Shown piece after piece: positions 53,542 to 63,064 of a stretch of 64,000 nucleotides of DNA; the first letter of the stretch is position 1, and each line of letters starts with the position of its first letter. The notes beneath the pieces were generated by a model. That model was not told where the DNA came from, searched no databases, and worked only from the letters and a program-made list of their open reading frames with translations. This stretch comes from Streptomyces sp. NBC_00259 (lineage in GTDB: Bacteria; Actinomycetota; Actinomycetes; Streptomycetales; Streptomycetaceae). The position numbers and the translations under genes are program-made. Location of the stretch: positions 1,922,001 to 1,986,000 of the forward strand of contig NZ_CP108080.1 in assembly GCF_036181745.1 (NCBI RefSeq). Reading direction: 5' to 3'.

Positions 53542-56500
53542 ATGACGCCGCCGCAGTACCGCCAGGTACCCGCCCAGGTCGACCTGTCCGCGCTGGAGCA
53601 CGCCGTGCTCGACTTCTGGCGCGAGAACAAGGTCTTCGCGAAGAGCCTCGATCAGTCCGAGGGCCGCCCCGAGTGGGTCTTCTACGAGGGCCCGCCCACC
53701 GCGAACGGCATGCCCGGCGCCCACCACATCGAGGCCCGCGTCTTCAAGGACGTCTTCCCTCGTTTCCGCACCATGCGCGGCTACCACGTGGCCCGCAAGG
53801 CCGGCTGGGACTGTCATGGCCTGCCCGTCGAGCTCGCCGTCGAGAAGGAGCTCGGCTTCAACGGCAAGAAGGACATCGAGGCGTACGGCATCGCCGAGTT
53901 CAACGCCAAGTGCCGTGAGTCGGTGACCCGCCACACGGACGCGTTCGCCGAGCTCACGACCCGGATGGGCTACTGGGTCGACCTCGACGAGGCGTACCGG
54001 ACGATGGACCCCGAGTACATCGAGTCGGTCTGGTGGTCCCTGAAGGAGATCTTCGACAAGGGACTGCTGGTCCAGGACCACCGGGTCGCCCCCTGGTGCC
54101 CCCGCTGCGGCACCGGCCTGTCCGACCACGAGCTGGCGCAGGGCTACGAGACGGTCGTCGACCCCTCCGTCTTCGTCCGCTTCCCGCTGACCTCCGGCCC
54201 GCTGGCGGGCGAGGCCGCGCTGCTCGTCTGGACGACGACCCCGTGGACGCTGGTCTCGAACACCGCGGTGGCCGCGCACCCCGAGGTCACCTACGTCGTG
54301 GCGACGAACGGCGAGGAGCAGCTCGTCGTCGCGCAGCCGCTGCTGGAGAAGGCCCTCGGCGTGGGGGCACCTCCCGGGTCGCAGGGCCCAGGGGGAGGCT
54401 GGGAGGCCACGGGCCGGACGTTCACGGGCGCCGAGATGGAGCGCTGGACGTACGAGCGCCCGTTCCAGCTCGTCCCCTTCGACCAGCCCGCCCACTACGT
54501 CGTCAACGCCGAGTACGTGACGACCGAGGACGGTACGGGTCTGGTCCACCAGTCCCCCGCCTTCGGTGAGGACGACCTCAAGGTCTGCCGCCAGTACGGC
54601 CTGCCGGTCGTGAACCCGGTCCGCCCGGACGGCACCTTCGAGGAGGACGTGCCGCTGGTCGGCGGGGTCTTCTTCAAGAAGGCCGACGAGGCGCTCACGA
54701 AGGACCTGGACGGCCGCGGGCTGCTCTTCAAGCACATCCCGTACGAGCACAGCTATCCGCACTGCTGGCGGTGCCACACGGCGCTGCTCTACTACGCGCA
54801 GCCGTCCTGGTACATCCGTACGACCGCGATCAAGGACCGGCTCCTCGAGGAGAACGAGAACACGAACTGGTTCCCGGACTCGGTCAAGACGGGCCGGTAC
54901 GGGGACTGGCTGAACAACAACATCGACTGGGCACTCTCCCGCAACCGCTACTGGGGCACGCCGCTGCCGATCTGGCGCTGCGAGGAGAACCATCCGACGT
55001 GCGTGGGCTCCCTCGCCGAGCTGACCGAGCTGACGGGCACGGACCAGTCCTCGCTGGACCCGCACCGCCCGTTCATCGACGAGATCACCTTCGCCTGCCC
55101 GCAGGACGGCTGCGGGCGGACCGCGACCCGCGTCCCCGAGGTCATCGACGCCTGGTACGACTCGGGTTCGATGCCGTTCGCGCAGTGGGGCTACCCGTAC
55201 AAGAACAAGGAGATCTTCGAGAAGCGCTACCCGGCGCAGTTCATCTCGGAGGCGATCGACCAGACCCGCGGCTGGTTCTACACGCTGATGGCGGTCGGCA
55301 CGCTGGTCTTCGACAAGTCGTCGTACGAGAACGTGGTGTGCCTCGGCCACATCCTCGCCGAGGACGGCCGCAAGATGTCCAAGCACCTGGGCAACATCCT
55401 GCAGCCGATCCCGCTGATGGACCAGCACGGCGCGGACGCGGTGCGCTGGTTCATGGCGGCCGGCGGCTCGCCCTGGGCGGCCCGGCGCGTGGGTCACGGC
55501 ACGATCCAGGAGGTCGTGCGCAAGACGCTGCTGACGTACTGGAACACGGTGGCGTTCCAGGCGCTGTACGCCCGTACGTCGGGCTGGGCGCCGTCGGCCG
55601 CCGACCCGGCGCCGAAGGACCGCACGGTTCTCGACCGCTGGCTGCTCTCCGAGCTGCACGCGCTCGTGGACCAGGTGACGCAGGCCCTGGAGGCCTACGA
55701 CACACAGCGCGCCGGCAAGCTGATCTCGTCGTTCGTCGACGATCTGTCGAACTGGTACGTGCGCCGCTCGCGCCGCCGCTTCTGGCAGGGTGACGCGGCC
55801 GCGCTGCGCACGCTCCACGACGTGATCGAGACCGTCACCAGGCTGATGGCGCCGCTGACGCCGTTCATCACGGAGCGGGTCTGGCAGGACCTGGTGGTCC
55901 CGGTGGCTCCCGAGGCCCCCGAGTCCGTCCACCTGTCCACCTGGCCCGAGGCGGACCTGTCGGCGATCGACCCGGCGCTGTCCCAGCAGATGGCGCTGGT
56001 GCGCCGGCTGGTCGAGCTCGGCCGCGCCACCCGCGCGGAGTCCGGCGTCAAGACCCGCCAGCCGCTGTCGCGTGCGCTGGTCGCGGTGACGGGCTTCGAG
56101 ACGCTGTCCCCGGAGCTGCACACGCAGATCACCGAGGAGCTCAACGTCTCCTCACTGGCCTCGCTGTCCGAGGTCGGGGGCTCGCTCGTCGACACGACGG
56201 CGAAGGCGAACTTCCGGGCCCTGGGCAAGCGCTTCGGCAAGGGGGTCCAGGACGTCGCCAAGGCGGTCGCGGCGGCGGACGCGGCGGCGCTGTCGCTGGC
56301 GCTGCGCTCCGGCTCCGCGTCGGTGACGGTGAACGGCGAGGAGGTGACCCTCTCCCCCGAGGAGGTCATCATCACGGAGACCCCGCGCGAGGGTTGGTCG
56401 GTCGCCTCGGACCAGGGCGCGACGGTCGCCCTGGATCTGGAGATCACTCCGGAGCTGCGGCGCGCGGGCCTGGCCCGTGACGCGATCCGGCTGATCCAGG

Positions 56501-56718
56501 AGGCCCGTAAGAACAGCGGCCTGGACGTCGCGGACCGCATCGCGCTCCGCTGGTCCTCCGAGGACCTCGAGGTCACGTCGGCCCTCAGGGACCACGCCTC
56601 GCTGATCGCGGACGAGGTGCTGGCGACGGACTTCGCCATGGGCGACGCCGACGACGCGTACGGCGCCCCGTTCACGGACGAGGGTCTGTCCCTGGCCTTC
56701 CGTCTCCGCAAGGCCTGA
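53542..56718 (+). CDS. ileS: Isoleucyl-tRNA synthetase (type 2, eukaryote-like)
   Basis: 1058 residues from the ATG at 53542. Class I aaRS: the HIGH motif appears as GMPGAHHIEARVFKD, GWDCHGLPVE follows, the editing CP1 domain spans roughly 190-410, KMSKS is DGRKMSKHLGN, and a long C-terminal domain is present. Length and HIGH variant match the eukaryote-like IleRS2 class, which tends to be mupirocin-insensitive. Residues 274-287 (VGAPPGSQGPGGGW) are an extra Gly/Pro insert in the editing domain. Confidence 0.97.
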   Translation: MTPPQYRQVPAQVDLSALEHAVLDFWRENKVFAKSLDQSEGRPEWVFYEGPPTANGMPGAHHIEARVFKDVFPRFRTMRGYHVARKAGWDCHGLPVELAVEKELGFNGKKDIEAYGIAEFNAKCRESVTRHTDAFAELTTRMGYWVDLDEAYRTMDPEYIESVWWSLKEIFDKGLLVQDHRVAPWCPRCGTGLSDHELAQGYETVVDPSVFVRFPLTSGPLAGEAALLVWTTTPWTLVSNTAVAAHPEVTYVVATNGEEQLVVAQPLLEKALGVGAPPGSQGPGGGWEATGRTFTGAEMERWTYERPFQLVPFDQPAHYVVNAEYVTTEDGTGLVHQSPAFGEDDLKVCRQYGLPVVNPVRPDGTFEEDVPLVGGVFFKKADEALTKDLDGRGLLFKHIPYEHSYPHCWRCHTALLYYAQPSWYIRTTAIKDRLLEENENTNWFPDSVKTGRYGDWLNNNIDWALSRNRYWGTPLPIWRCEENHPTCVGSLAELTELTGTDQSSLDPHRPFIDEITFACPQDGCGRTATRVPEVIDAWYDSGSMPFAQWGYPYKNKEIFEKRYPAQFISEAIDQTRGWFYTLMAVGTLVFDKSSYENVVCLGHILAEDGRKMSKHLGNILQPIPLMDQHGADAVRWFMAAGGSPWAARRVGHGTIQEVVRKTLLTYWNTVAFQALYARTSGWAPSAADPAPKDRTVLDRWLLSELHALVDQVTQALEAYDTQRAGKLISSFVDDLSNWYVRRSRRRFWQGDAAALRTLHDVIETVTRLMAPLTPFITERVWQDLVVPVAPEAPESVHLSTWPEADLSAIDPALSQQMALVRRLVELGRATRAESGVKTRQPLSRALVAVTGFETLSPELHTQITEELNVSSLASLSEVGGSLVDTTAKANFRALGKRFGKGVQDVAKAVAAADAAALSLALRSGSASVTVNGEEVTLSPEEVIITETPREGWSVASDQGATVALDLEITPELRRAGLARDAIRLIQEARKNSGLDVADRIALRWSSEDLEVTSALRDHASLIADEVLATDFAMGDADDAYGAPFTDEGLSLAFRLRKA
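54361..54402. repeat. G/C-rich palindromic element inserted in the ileS coding frame
   Basis: GGGGGCACCTCCCG ... GGGGGAGGC resembles short palindromic repeats that, from memory, are scattered in streptomycete genomes. It keeps the frame and encodes the Gly/Pro insert of IleRS. Confidence 0.5.
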
Positions 56719-56729
56719 GAACGAACGCC

Positions 56730-56765
56730 CGACGGGCCCGGTCGCGTCTGCGGCCGGGCCCGTCG
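56730..56765 (+). terminator. Hairpin terminator of ileS
   Basis: A 12-bp stem (CGACGGGCCCGG / CCGGGCCCGTCG) with a 12-nt loop starts 12 bp after the ileS stop and is followed by GTCTTT. Confidence 0.85.
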
Positions 56766-56783
56766 GTCTTTCCCGCGCTTCCA

Positions 56784-56831
56784 GCGGCTCCGTCGAGGTG
56801 CGGCTCCGTCGATGTGCGGCTCCGCCGCGAG
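56784..56831. repeat. Three 16-bp tandem repeats
   Basis: GCGGCTCCGTCGAGGT, GCGGCTCCGTCGATGT and a diverged third copy lie between ileS and divIVA (306-bp non-coding spacer). The spacer otherwise holds only the two terminators. Confidence 0.85.
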
Positions 56832-56941
56832 GGGACCCCGCCTCGCACGCCGGACGGGCTGCGGCCACCGGCCATCCTCGGCGGTCGAGGCGCCGGGTTA
56901 CGGGGCGGGCGGGTCCTGGAAACCGGTTCCGCGCACACAAC

Positions 56942-56980
56942 AGGGCCGGGCCCGGGACATGTTGTCCCGGGCCCGGCCCT
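56942..56980 (-). terminator. Hairpin terminator of divIVA
   Basis: A perfect 18-bp stem (56942-56959 and 56963-56980) with loop TGT lies 45 bp beyond the divIVA stop. Confidence 0.88.
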
Positions 56981-57024
56981 GGAGCCTGCCGACGGCTACG
57001 CGCTCATCGCGCGGCAGCCCGCCG

Positions 57025-58113
57025 TCAGTTGTCGTCCTCGTCGATGAGGAAACCGCGCATCGGCGACGGCGCCTGCTGCATCGGCTGCGGGCCCTGCGGC
57101 CGCACCGGTGCCATCGGCTGGGTCATCGCCGGCGACATCTGCTGCTGACCGCCGTACGACGGGCCGCCCATCTGCTGGTTGCCGCCCATCGTCTGGTTGC
57201 CGAAGGACGGGGCTCCCGCGCCGGCCGGAGCCATCGACGGGGACGGCGGCAGCGACGCGGCCGCGGGGGTCCGCGGCGGGGCCAGCGAGTCGTCGGCCTG
57301 GGTCTCCAGCTGACGCAGCTGGCTCTCCAGGTACGACTTCAGCCGCGTGCGGTACTCGCGCTCGAAGCCGCGCAGGTCCTCGACCTTGCGCTCCAGCGTG
57401 GCGCGGGCCGACTCCAGCGAGCCCATCGCGACGCGGTGCTTCTCCTGCGCGTCCCGCTCCAGCGCGTCGGCCTTGGCGCGGGCGTCCCGCTCCAGGCCCT
57501 CGGCGCGCGACCGGGCCTCACCGACGATCTTGTTGGCCTCGGAACGGGCCTCCGCGATCGCCTGGTCGGCGGTCTGCTGGGCAAGGGAGAGCACTCGGGC
57601 CGCGCTGTCGCCGCCAGGGCCCTGGCCCGGCAGCTGCGGGCCGTGACCGCCCATGGGGCCGCCCATCGGGCCACCCATGGGACCGCCCTGCATCGGGCCG
57701 GGACCCATCGGGCCGCCCTGCGGGTGACCCTGGGGACCGTGACCACCGTGACCACCGTGGCCACCGGGACCGGCGGGCAGCTGCGGAGCACCACCGGGCA
57801 GCTGGGGCGGACCCATCTGCGGGGGCTGCTGCTGGACCGGCGGTCCGGATATGGCGGCGGGCACGGGAGCACCGGGACCGCGGCCGTCCTGCGGCTCCGG
57901 CGGCTTGCGCATGCCCTGCTGCTGCTGGTTCTGCGCGGCCGCACGGGTCGCCGCCGCCAGCTTCGCGCGCAGGTCCTCGTTCTCGCGGAGCAGGCGCGTC
58001 AGCTCGGACTCGACCTCGTCAAGAAAGGCATCGACCTCGTCCTCGTCATAGCCTTCTCGGAGGCGGACGGTCGTGAACTGCTTGTTCCGCACGTCCTCGG
58101 GGGTCAACGGCAT
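57025..58113 (-). CDS. divIVA: Polar-growth determinant DivIVA
   Basis: 362 residues from the ATG at 58113. The N-terminal membrane-binding part is PLTPEDVRNKQFTTVRLREG then VDAFLDEVESELTRLLREN (coiled coil to about 55). The middle is a Pro/Gly/Gln-rich linker with a GGHGGHGG and GGPMGGPMGGPMGG repeat (about 110-160). A long coiled coil follows (about 170-275), then a Gln/Pro/Met-rich tail ending DEDDN. Organises tip growth in Streptomyces and is essential there. Confidence 0.96.
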   Translation of the reverse strand: MPLTPEDVRNKQFTTVRLREGYDEDEVDAFLDEVESELTRLLRENEDLRAKLAAATRAAAQNQQQQGMRKPPEPQDGRGPGAPVPAAISGPPVQQQPPQMGPPQLPGGAPQLPAGPGGHGGHGGHGPQGHPQGGPMGPGPMQGGPMGGPMGGPMGGHGPQLPGQGPGGDSAARVLSLAQQTADQAIAEARSEANKIVGEARSRAEGLERDARAKADALERDAQEKHRVAMGSLESARATLERKVEDLRGFEREYRTRLKSYLESQLRQLETQADDSLAPPRTPAAASLPPSPSMAPAGAGAPSFGNQTMGGNQQMGGPSYGGQQQMSPAMTQPMAPVRPQGPQPMQQAPSPMRGFLIDEDDN

Positions 58114-58162
58114 CTCTTCTTCACCTCTACGTAGTCGTCGGCAGTCGGCAAGACCGTATCGT

Positions 58163-58459
58163 TCACATCCCTCTCCCCACGCTGCTGACGACGGAGATCA
58201 GGATGTAGACGATGATCATCAGAACGAAGAAGGACAGGTCTAGTGCCACGCCCCCGAGACGCAGCGGCGGAATGAACCGCCGCAGAAGCTTGAGCGGTGG
58301 ATCGGTGACAGTGTAGGTGGCCTCCAGGACGACCACCATCGCCTTGCCGGGTTGCCACGAGCGGGCGAACTGGAAGACGTAGTCCATGACCAGCCGGAAG
58401 ATCAGCACGATAAGGAAGCACATCAGCGCGATGTAGATCACCTGCAGTGCGACGCTCAT
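58163..58459 (-). CDS. YggT-family membrane protein
   Basis: 98 residues from the ATG at 58459. Two hydrophobic segments (about 5-28 and 73-95) with FRLVMDYVFQFARSW and the conserved TDPPLKLLRRFIPPLRLGG loop. YggT proteins sit beside divIVA/sepF in Gram-positive bacteria; function is not settled, with links to division and osmotic tolerance. Same direction and close spacing as divIVA (49 bp). Confidence 0.92.
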   Translation of the reverse strand: MSVALQVIYIALMCFLIVLIFRLVMDYVFQFARSWQPGKAMVVVLEATYTVTDPPLKLLRRFIPPLRLGGVALDLSFFVLMIIVYILISVVSSVGRGM

Positions 58460-58536
58460 CCCGCGCTTCCCTCTCCCCTGGCTCTCATTGCCGGCCTCGC
58501 GGCCGGATCGTTCCCTCGGTCGTGTTCTGACTCGGT

Positions 58537-59160
58537 CTAGCTCTGGTTGAAGAACCCGCCCTCTGCGATGCGGGCCTTGTCCTCCGCCGTGACATCGACG
58601 TTAGCAGGCGAGAGGAGGAAGACCTTCTGAGTCACCCGCTCAATGCTGCCATGCAGACCGAAGACGAGTCCCGCGGCAAAGTCGACAAGTCGCTTCGCAT
58701 CGGTGTCGTCCATCTCCGTGAGATTCATGATCACCGGGGTGCCCTCACGGAAGTGTTCCCCGATGGTACGGGCCTCGTTGTAGGTCCGGGGGTGCAACGT
58801 GGTGATGCGGTAGGGCTCCCGCTCGGACACGACCTTGGGCATGATCACCGGTGCGTTCTTCTCCAGACTCGGACGTTCAGGTGTGATGGATGCCACGGGG
58901 GCGATTCGTGCCGGACGTCCGGATTCCGCGGCCAGCGAAGCGGCACGCGGCGCCGGTTCGCGCGGGGCGGGCGGCTGGACCACACGCACCGGCTCTTCTC
59001 GTTCCACCTGATGCGGGGGCTGGTGCCGCCGGCGGTCCCGCTCGGGCTCCGGCTCCATCTCGGGTTCGAAGTCGTCGTCGGGGTCGAATCCCCGGCCGTC
59101 GTACCCATCGTCCTCCACGAGGCCGAGGTAGACCGCCATCTTGCGCATCGCGCCGGCCAT
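58537..59160 (-). CDS. sepF: Cell division protein SepF
   Basis: 207 residues from the ATG at 59160. An amphipathic N-terminal helix ([16 protein letters not shown]) binds membrane. A disordered acidic/Pro/Arg linker (20-105) leads to the SepF core: [45 protein letters not shown] and [13 protein letters not shown]. Anchors FtsZ filaments to the membrane. An AT-richer spot near 59251-59270 in the 134-bp gap after yggS may be its own promoter. Confidence 0.95.
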   Translation of the reverse strand: MAGAMRKMAVYLGLVEDDGYDGRGFDPDDDFEPEMEPEPERDRRRHQPPHQVEREEPVRVVQPPAPREPAPRAASLAAESGRPARIAPVASITPERPSLEKNAPVIMPKVVSEREPYRITTLHPRTYNEARTIGEHFREGTPVIMNLTEMDDTDAKRLVDFAAGLVFGLHGSIERVTQKVFLLSPANVDVTAEDKARIAEGGFFNQS

Positions 59161-59294
59161 TCTCTGAGTCCTCCGCTCTGTGGTGGATCGGCTTCGTTCG
59201 GCTACGTCACCAAGTGCCCGCGATCCACTGGGCCCGTCCGCCTTTCGACGGAAATGACCATATTTTCTGCTGTGGTCCGACTTGCTTCGCGACG

Positions 59295-60014
59295 TTACCC
59301 GAGCCGGGGACGGACTCCGAGCACCGCCGTACCGACGCGCACGTGTGTCGCTCCGGCCGCCACTGCCTGTTCGAGATCCGCACTCATCCCTGCTGACACC
59401 ATGTTCGCAGCCGGACGGTCCACGCGCAGGCGGGATGAGAATTCCATCAGCCGCTCGAACGCAGCCTGTTGACGCCCCGCGTACGGCCCCGACAGTGGCG
59501 CCACCGTCATCAGTCCGTCGAGCCGCAGCCCGGGCGAGCCCTCGACCGCCGCGGCCAACTCCTCGATCCCGTCGGGCGCGACGCCTCCCCGGTCGCCCTG
59601 CCGACCCGACTCGGCGTCGAGGGCGACCTGGATCAGGCAGCCCAGTTCACGCCCGGCGTTCGCCGCCGCCGCGGACAGTGCGCGGACGAGCTTCAACCGG
59701 TCGACGGACTGCACGATATCGGCGTAACCCGCAACAGAACGGACCTTGTTGGTCTGGAGCTGACCGACGAAGTGCCAGGTGAGCGACAGATCCGAGCAGG
59801 CGGCGGCTTTCGGGGCCGCCTCCTGGTCCTTGTTCTCGGCGACGTGCCGCACGCCCAGTTCGTGCAGCAGTCGCACATCGCTCGCGGGGTAGGTCTTGGT
59901 GACCACGATCATGGTCACTTCCTCCCGCTTGCGGCCTGCCGCGGCACAGGCGGAGGCGATACGTTCCTCCACGCGCGCCAGGTTCTCGGCGAGTTCGGTC
60001 CTGCGGTCGGTCAT
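59295..60014 (-). CDS. yggS: YggS/PROSC-family PLP-binding protein
   Basis: 239 residues from the ATG at 60014, overlapping the pgeF stop (ATGA). Single-domain PLP-binding barrel: [19 protein letters not shown] holds the PLP lysine, [15 protein letters not shown] and the phosphate site [28 protein letters not shown] (28 residues, about 205-232). Regulates PLP homeostasis; in this cluster it often accompanies sepF. Confidence 0.94.
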   Translation of the reverse strand: MTDRRTELAENLARVEERIASACAAAGRKREEVTMIVVTKTYPASDVRLLHELGVRHVAENKDQEAAPKAAACSDLSLTWHFVGQLQTNKVRSVAGYADIVQSVDRLKLVRALSAAAANAGRELGCLIQVALDAESGRQGDRGGVAPDGIEELAAAVEGSPGLRLDGLMTVAPLSGPYAGRQQAAFERLMEFSSRLRVDRPAANMVSAGMSADLEQAVAAGATHVRVGTAVLGVRPRLG

Positions 60015-60757
60015 GCGTCGTCTCTTTCGCGGTCCAGCCAGACATATCCGGCAAGCCGCCCGGTGGTGCGGTCGCGGCGGTACGAGTAGTGGTCTTCCGA
60101 CTCCAGTGTGCAGGCCGGTGACGCGCTCCGGTCCCGCACGCCGAGCGCCTCGAGCTGGGCGTGCACTCCGGCGGTGACGTCGATGGCCGGGGTGCCCCAG
60201 CTGGTCTCGGACCATGCCGCCGGTACCGCCGCGGCGACCTCCGCCCGCATCGCCTCCGGCACTTCGTAACAGCGGCCGCAGACCGCGGGTCCGGTCCTGG
60301 CGGTCATCCGGGCCGGGTCGGCACCCAGTGCGATCATCGCCTCGACGGCGGCCCGGACCACTCCGGCGGCCATTCCGGGGCGGCCGGCGTGGGCCGCGCC
60401 CACCACCCCCGCGACCGGGTCGGCCAGTAGCACCGGGGTGCAGTCGGCGGTGAGGACCGCGAGCGGCAGTCCGCGCCGGGCGGTCACCACGGCGTCCACC
60501 GCGGGGATGTCGGCGCCGGCCCAGGGGCCTTCGACGACGGCGACGTCCCGGCCGTGCACCTGGTTCATCCAGACGACGCGGCCCGGGTCGAGGCCCAGGT
60601 GCCCGGCGGCGAGCTCCCGGTTCGTACGGACGGCGACGGGGTCGTCACCGACCGCGCCGCCGAGATTGAGCTCCTCGTACGGAGCGGCGCTCACCCCGCC
60701 CCACCGGTCGGTGAAAGCGAAGTGGGCGCCGCTCACGCTGTTGTGCTCCCGTATCAC
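60011..60757 (-). CDS. pgeF: Peptidoglycan editing factor PgeF (YfiH, multicopper oxidase-like laccase domain)
   Basis: 248 residues from a GTG at 60757, 7 bp after ftsZ. Features of the DUF152/YfiH fold: FTDRWGGVSAAPYEELNLGG, MNQVHGRDVAVVEG, VLTADCTPVLLADP and GAAHAGRPGMAAGVV with metal-binding His and Cys, and PAVCGRCYEVPEAM. In other bacteria PgeF removes misincorporated serine from peptidoglycan; a phenol-oxidase name is also used. Confidence 0.92.
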   Translation of the reverse strand: MIREHNSVSGAHFAFTDRWGGVSAAPYEELNLGGAVGDDPVAVRTNRELAAGHLGLDPGRVVWMNQVHGRDVAVVEGPWAGADIPAVDAVVTARRGLPLAVLTADCTPVLLADPVAGVVGAAHAGRPGMAAGVVRAAVEAMIALGADPARMTARTGPAVCGRCYEVPEAMRAEVAAAVPAAWSETSWGTPAIDVTAGVHAQLEALGVRDRSASPACTLESEDHYSYRRDRTTGRLAGYVWLDRERDDA

Positions 60758-60764
60758 TTCAAGA

Positions 60765-61964
60765 TCACTTCAGGAAGTCCGGGACATCCAGTTCCTCGGC
60801 CGAGCTGTCGTACGGCCGGGCCGGCGGGACCTGCGGGGACGGGCTCTGCGAGGAGGTGTCCTTCGCCATCGGGGCCGGCTCGGCCGGGGACTCCTCGCGC
60901 TGCGGGACCGTGCCGAGTCCGCCGAGCGAGCGCGCGGTCTCGGTGCGGGCCGGCTGCGCGGGCTCCTCGCGCTTGGCGGAGGAGGAGCCGATCACGTTGT
61001 CCCGGCGGGTGGGGGGCTGGCCCCCGTCGAAGCCCGCGGCGATGACCGTGACCCGCACCTCGTCGCCCAGCGCGTCGTCGATGACGGCGCCGAAGATGAT
61101 GTTTGCCTCGGGGTGGGCGGCCTCGCTCACCAGCTGGGCCGCCTCGTTGATCTCGAAGAGACCGAGGTCCGAGCCGCCCGAGATGGAGAGCAGCACACCG
61201 CGGGCGCCGTCGATGGACGCCTCCAGCAGCGGCGAGGAGATCGCCATCTCGGCCGCGGCCACCGCGCGGTCGTCGCCGCGGGCCGAGCCGATGCCCATGA
61301 GCGCGGAGCCGGCCTCGGACATGACCGACTTGACGTCGGCGAAGTCGAGGTTGATGAGACCGGGGGTGGTGATGAGGTCGGTGATGCCCTGGACACCGGA
61401 CAGCAGGACCTGGTCCGCGGACTTGAACGCGTCGAGCACGCTGACCTGGCGGTCCGAGATGGACAGCAGCCGGTCGTTCGGGATGACGATGAGGGTGTCG
61501 ACCTCTTCGCGGAGCTCGGCGATGCCGTCCTCCGCCTGGTTGGCGCGGCGGCGGCCCTCGAAGGTGAAGGGCCGGGTGACCACGCCGATGGTCAGGGCGC
61601 CGAGCGAGCGCGCGATGTTGGCCACGACGGGGGCGCCGCCGGTGCCGGTGCCGCCGCCTTCACCGGCGGTGACGAAGACCATGTCGGCCCCCTTGAGGAC
61701 CTCCTCGATCTCCTCCCGGTGGTCCTCTGCCGCCTTGCGGCCGACTGCCGGGTTGGCCCCGGCCCCGAGGCCGCGGGTGAGTTCCCGGCCGACGTCGAGC
61801 TTGACGTCGGCGTCGCTCATCAACAGTGCTTGCGCGTCGGTGTTGATCGCGATGAACTCGACGCCCTTGAGACCGACCTCGATCATTCGGTTGATGGCAT
61901 TGACACCACCGCCGCCGACACCGATGACCTTGATGACTGCGAGGTAGTTCTGCGGTGCTGCCAC
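60765..61964 (-). CDS. ftsZ: Cell division protein FtsZ
   Basis: 399 residues from a GTG at 61964. Tubulin-like GTPase forming the Z ring. [15 protein letters not shown], the GGGTGTG loop (about 100-112) and [14 protein letters not shown] are complete, as is the synergy loop [12 protein letters not shown] Ser/Pro/Glu-rich linker of ~80 residues ends in the conserved tail DVPDFLK that binds SepF/FtsA partners. In Streptomyces it is needed for sporulation septa, not for survival. Confidence 0.98.
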   Translation of the reverse strand: MAAPQNYLAVIKVIGVGGGGVNAINRMIEVGLKGVEFIAINTDAQALLMSDADVKLDVGRELTRGLGAGANPAVGRKAAEDHREEIEEVLKGADMVFVTAGEGGGTGTGGAPVVANIARSLGALTIGVVTRPFTFEGRRRANQAEDGIAELREEVDTLIVIPNDRLLSISDRQVSVLDAFKSADQVLLSGVQGITDLITTPGLINLDFADVKSVMSEAGSALMGIGSARGDDRAVAAAEMAISSPLLEASIDGARGVLLSISGGSDLGLFEINEAAQLVSEAAHPEANIIFGAVIDDALGDEVRVTVIAAGFDGGQPPTRRDNVIGSSSAKREEPAQPARTETARSLGGLGTVPQREESPAEPAPMAKDTSSQSPSPQVPPARPYDSSAEELDVPDFLK

Positions 61965-62242
61965 GTCGAAGGCCTCTCGCCTCGAGTTACGTGTCGCCGC
62001 TTCGCGGTGGTCCCGCGCCGCGACGACGGATGCCGATGGGACGGTCCGAAACGCCGACCCAAACCCTAACGTTGAAGTTTAGGGTTACCAGTGTCTCTAC
62101 TTCCTGGACTCTCTCGAACGAGACACTAAGTCGACAAGTGGCGTGCGTTCAACGAACACGCCGAACCTCCCGTTTTTCTTTTCACCCTATGTGATCAGCC
62201 GTTGCGCTGACCAACCAGGGTGCTGGCCTGCGCGTTTGTGCG
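61965..62242 (-). promoter_or_regulatory. ftsZ leader with multiple promoters
   Basis: The 278-bp gap is the AT-richest long stretch of the cluster. It contains AACCCTAA-N9-TTAGGGTT (62072-62096) and GTGTCTC-N22-GAGACAC (62091-62126), overlapping inverted repeats. In S. coelicolor three ftsZ promoters, including a sporulation-induced one, are known in this gap. Which boxes correspond here cannot be fixed by eye. Confidence 0.7.
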
Positions 62243-63043
62243 TCAACTCGCCGACGCGGCAGGCGCGGTGGGAGCACTCACATCGAAGTACCCCGCACCG
62301 GACGCGGCTTTCATCAGGGCGGTGAGCGTACGGGCCTTGACTTCGCCGTCCTCGCTGCTTCCCCACATCACCGTGCGGCCGCGCGTCAGCTTCAGCGTGA
62401 TGGAGTCGTACGAGAGGACCTCGACGGAGCGGAGGTCCTTCGCGACCGGTGCGGGGAGTTCGGGAATGACGAGGGACGCCTCCCTCAGCAGCCGCTCCTC
62501 GCCGAAGCGCCGCACGCTCGCCGACTGATTCGCCGTCAATTTCACCAATGGGACGCCTTTGGGGGCTTTGTCCACCGTGGCGAAGCGCACGCCCTTCGCG
62601 TCCACTTCGATGAACCGTGCGCCCTTCTCCATGAGGAGTACGGGCTCGCGCTCGGTCACCTTCAGAACGACTCCGTGCGGCCACGACCGGTCGGCCTCGA
62701 CCGACTCGATACGGGCCAGCCGCTTGCGCAACCGGTTCTCGATCCCACCCAGATCGATGTAAATCAGCGGCGTCCCGATCGGCACATCGGCCGCCGCCTC
62801 GACCTCACGGGGCGTCAGAACCCTGGTGCCGGACACCTCGACCCGCTCGGCACGCACCCACGAGGAACCGTAGAGCACCCAGAAGCCGCCCGCGACGAGC
62901 AGGGCGGCGAGGAGGGACAGCAGGACCGGGGGGCCGGGGAGCCGGGGGCGGCGGGGTGCGGAACCGCCCTTGCGGGCCGGGCCGGCCGACGACGGGCCGT
63001 TCGGCTTGCGTGTGCCGCGTTCGGCGGTCGTCGGTCCGGCCAT
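62243..63043 (-). CDS. ftsQ: Cell division protein FtsQ
   Basis: 266 residues from the ATG at 63043 with AGGGAGC upstream. A basic cytosolic tail (1-40) precedes one transmembrane helix (about 41-60). The POTRA domain follows (RAERVEVSGTRVLTPREVEAA...) and then the FtsQ domain with WPHGVVLKVTEREPVLLME. Links the divisome to FtsB/FtsL. Lies 21 bp after murG, same direction. Confidence 0.95.
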   Translation of the reverse strand: MAGPTTAERGTRKPNGPSSAGPARKGGSAPRRPRLPGPPVLLSLLAALLVAGGFWVLYGSSWVRAERVEVSGTRVLTPREVEAAADVPIGTPLIYIDLGGIENRLRKRLARIESVEADRSWPHGVVLKVTEREPVLLMEKGARFIEVDAKGVRFATVDKAPKGVPLVKLTANQSASVRRFGEERLLREASLVIPELPAPVAKDLRSVEVLSYDSITLKLTRGRTVMWGSSEDGEVKARTLTALMKAASGAGYFDVSAPTAPAASAS

Positions 63044-63064
63044 GCTCCCTGCCCTTCGCCGTGC

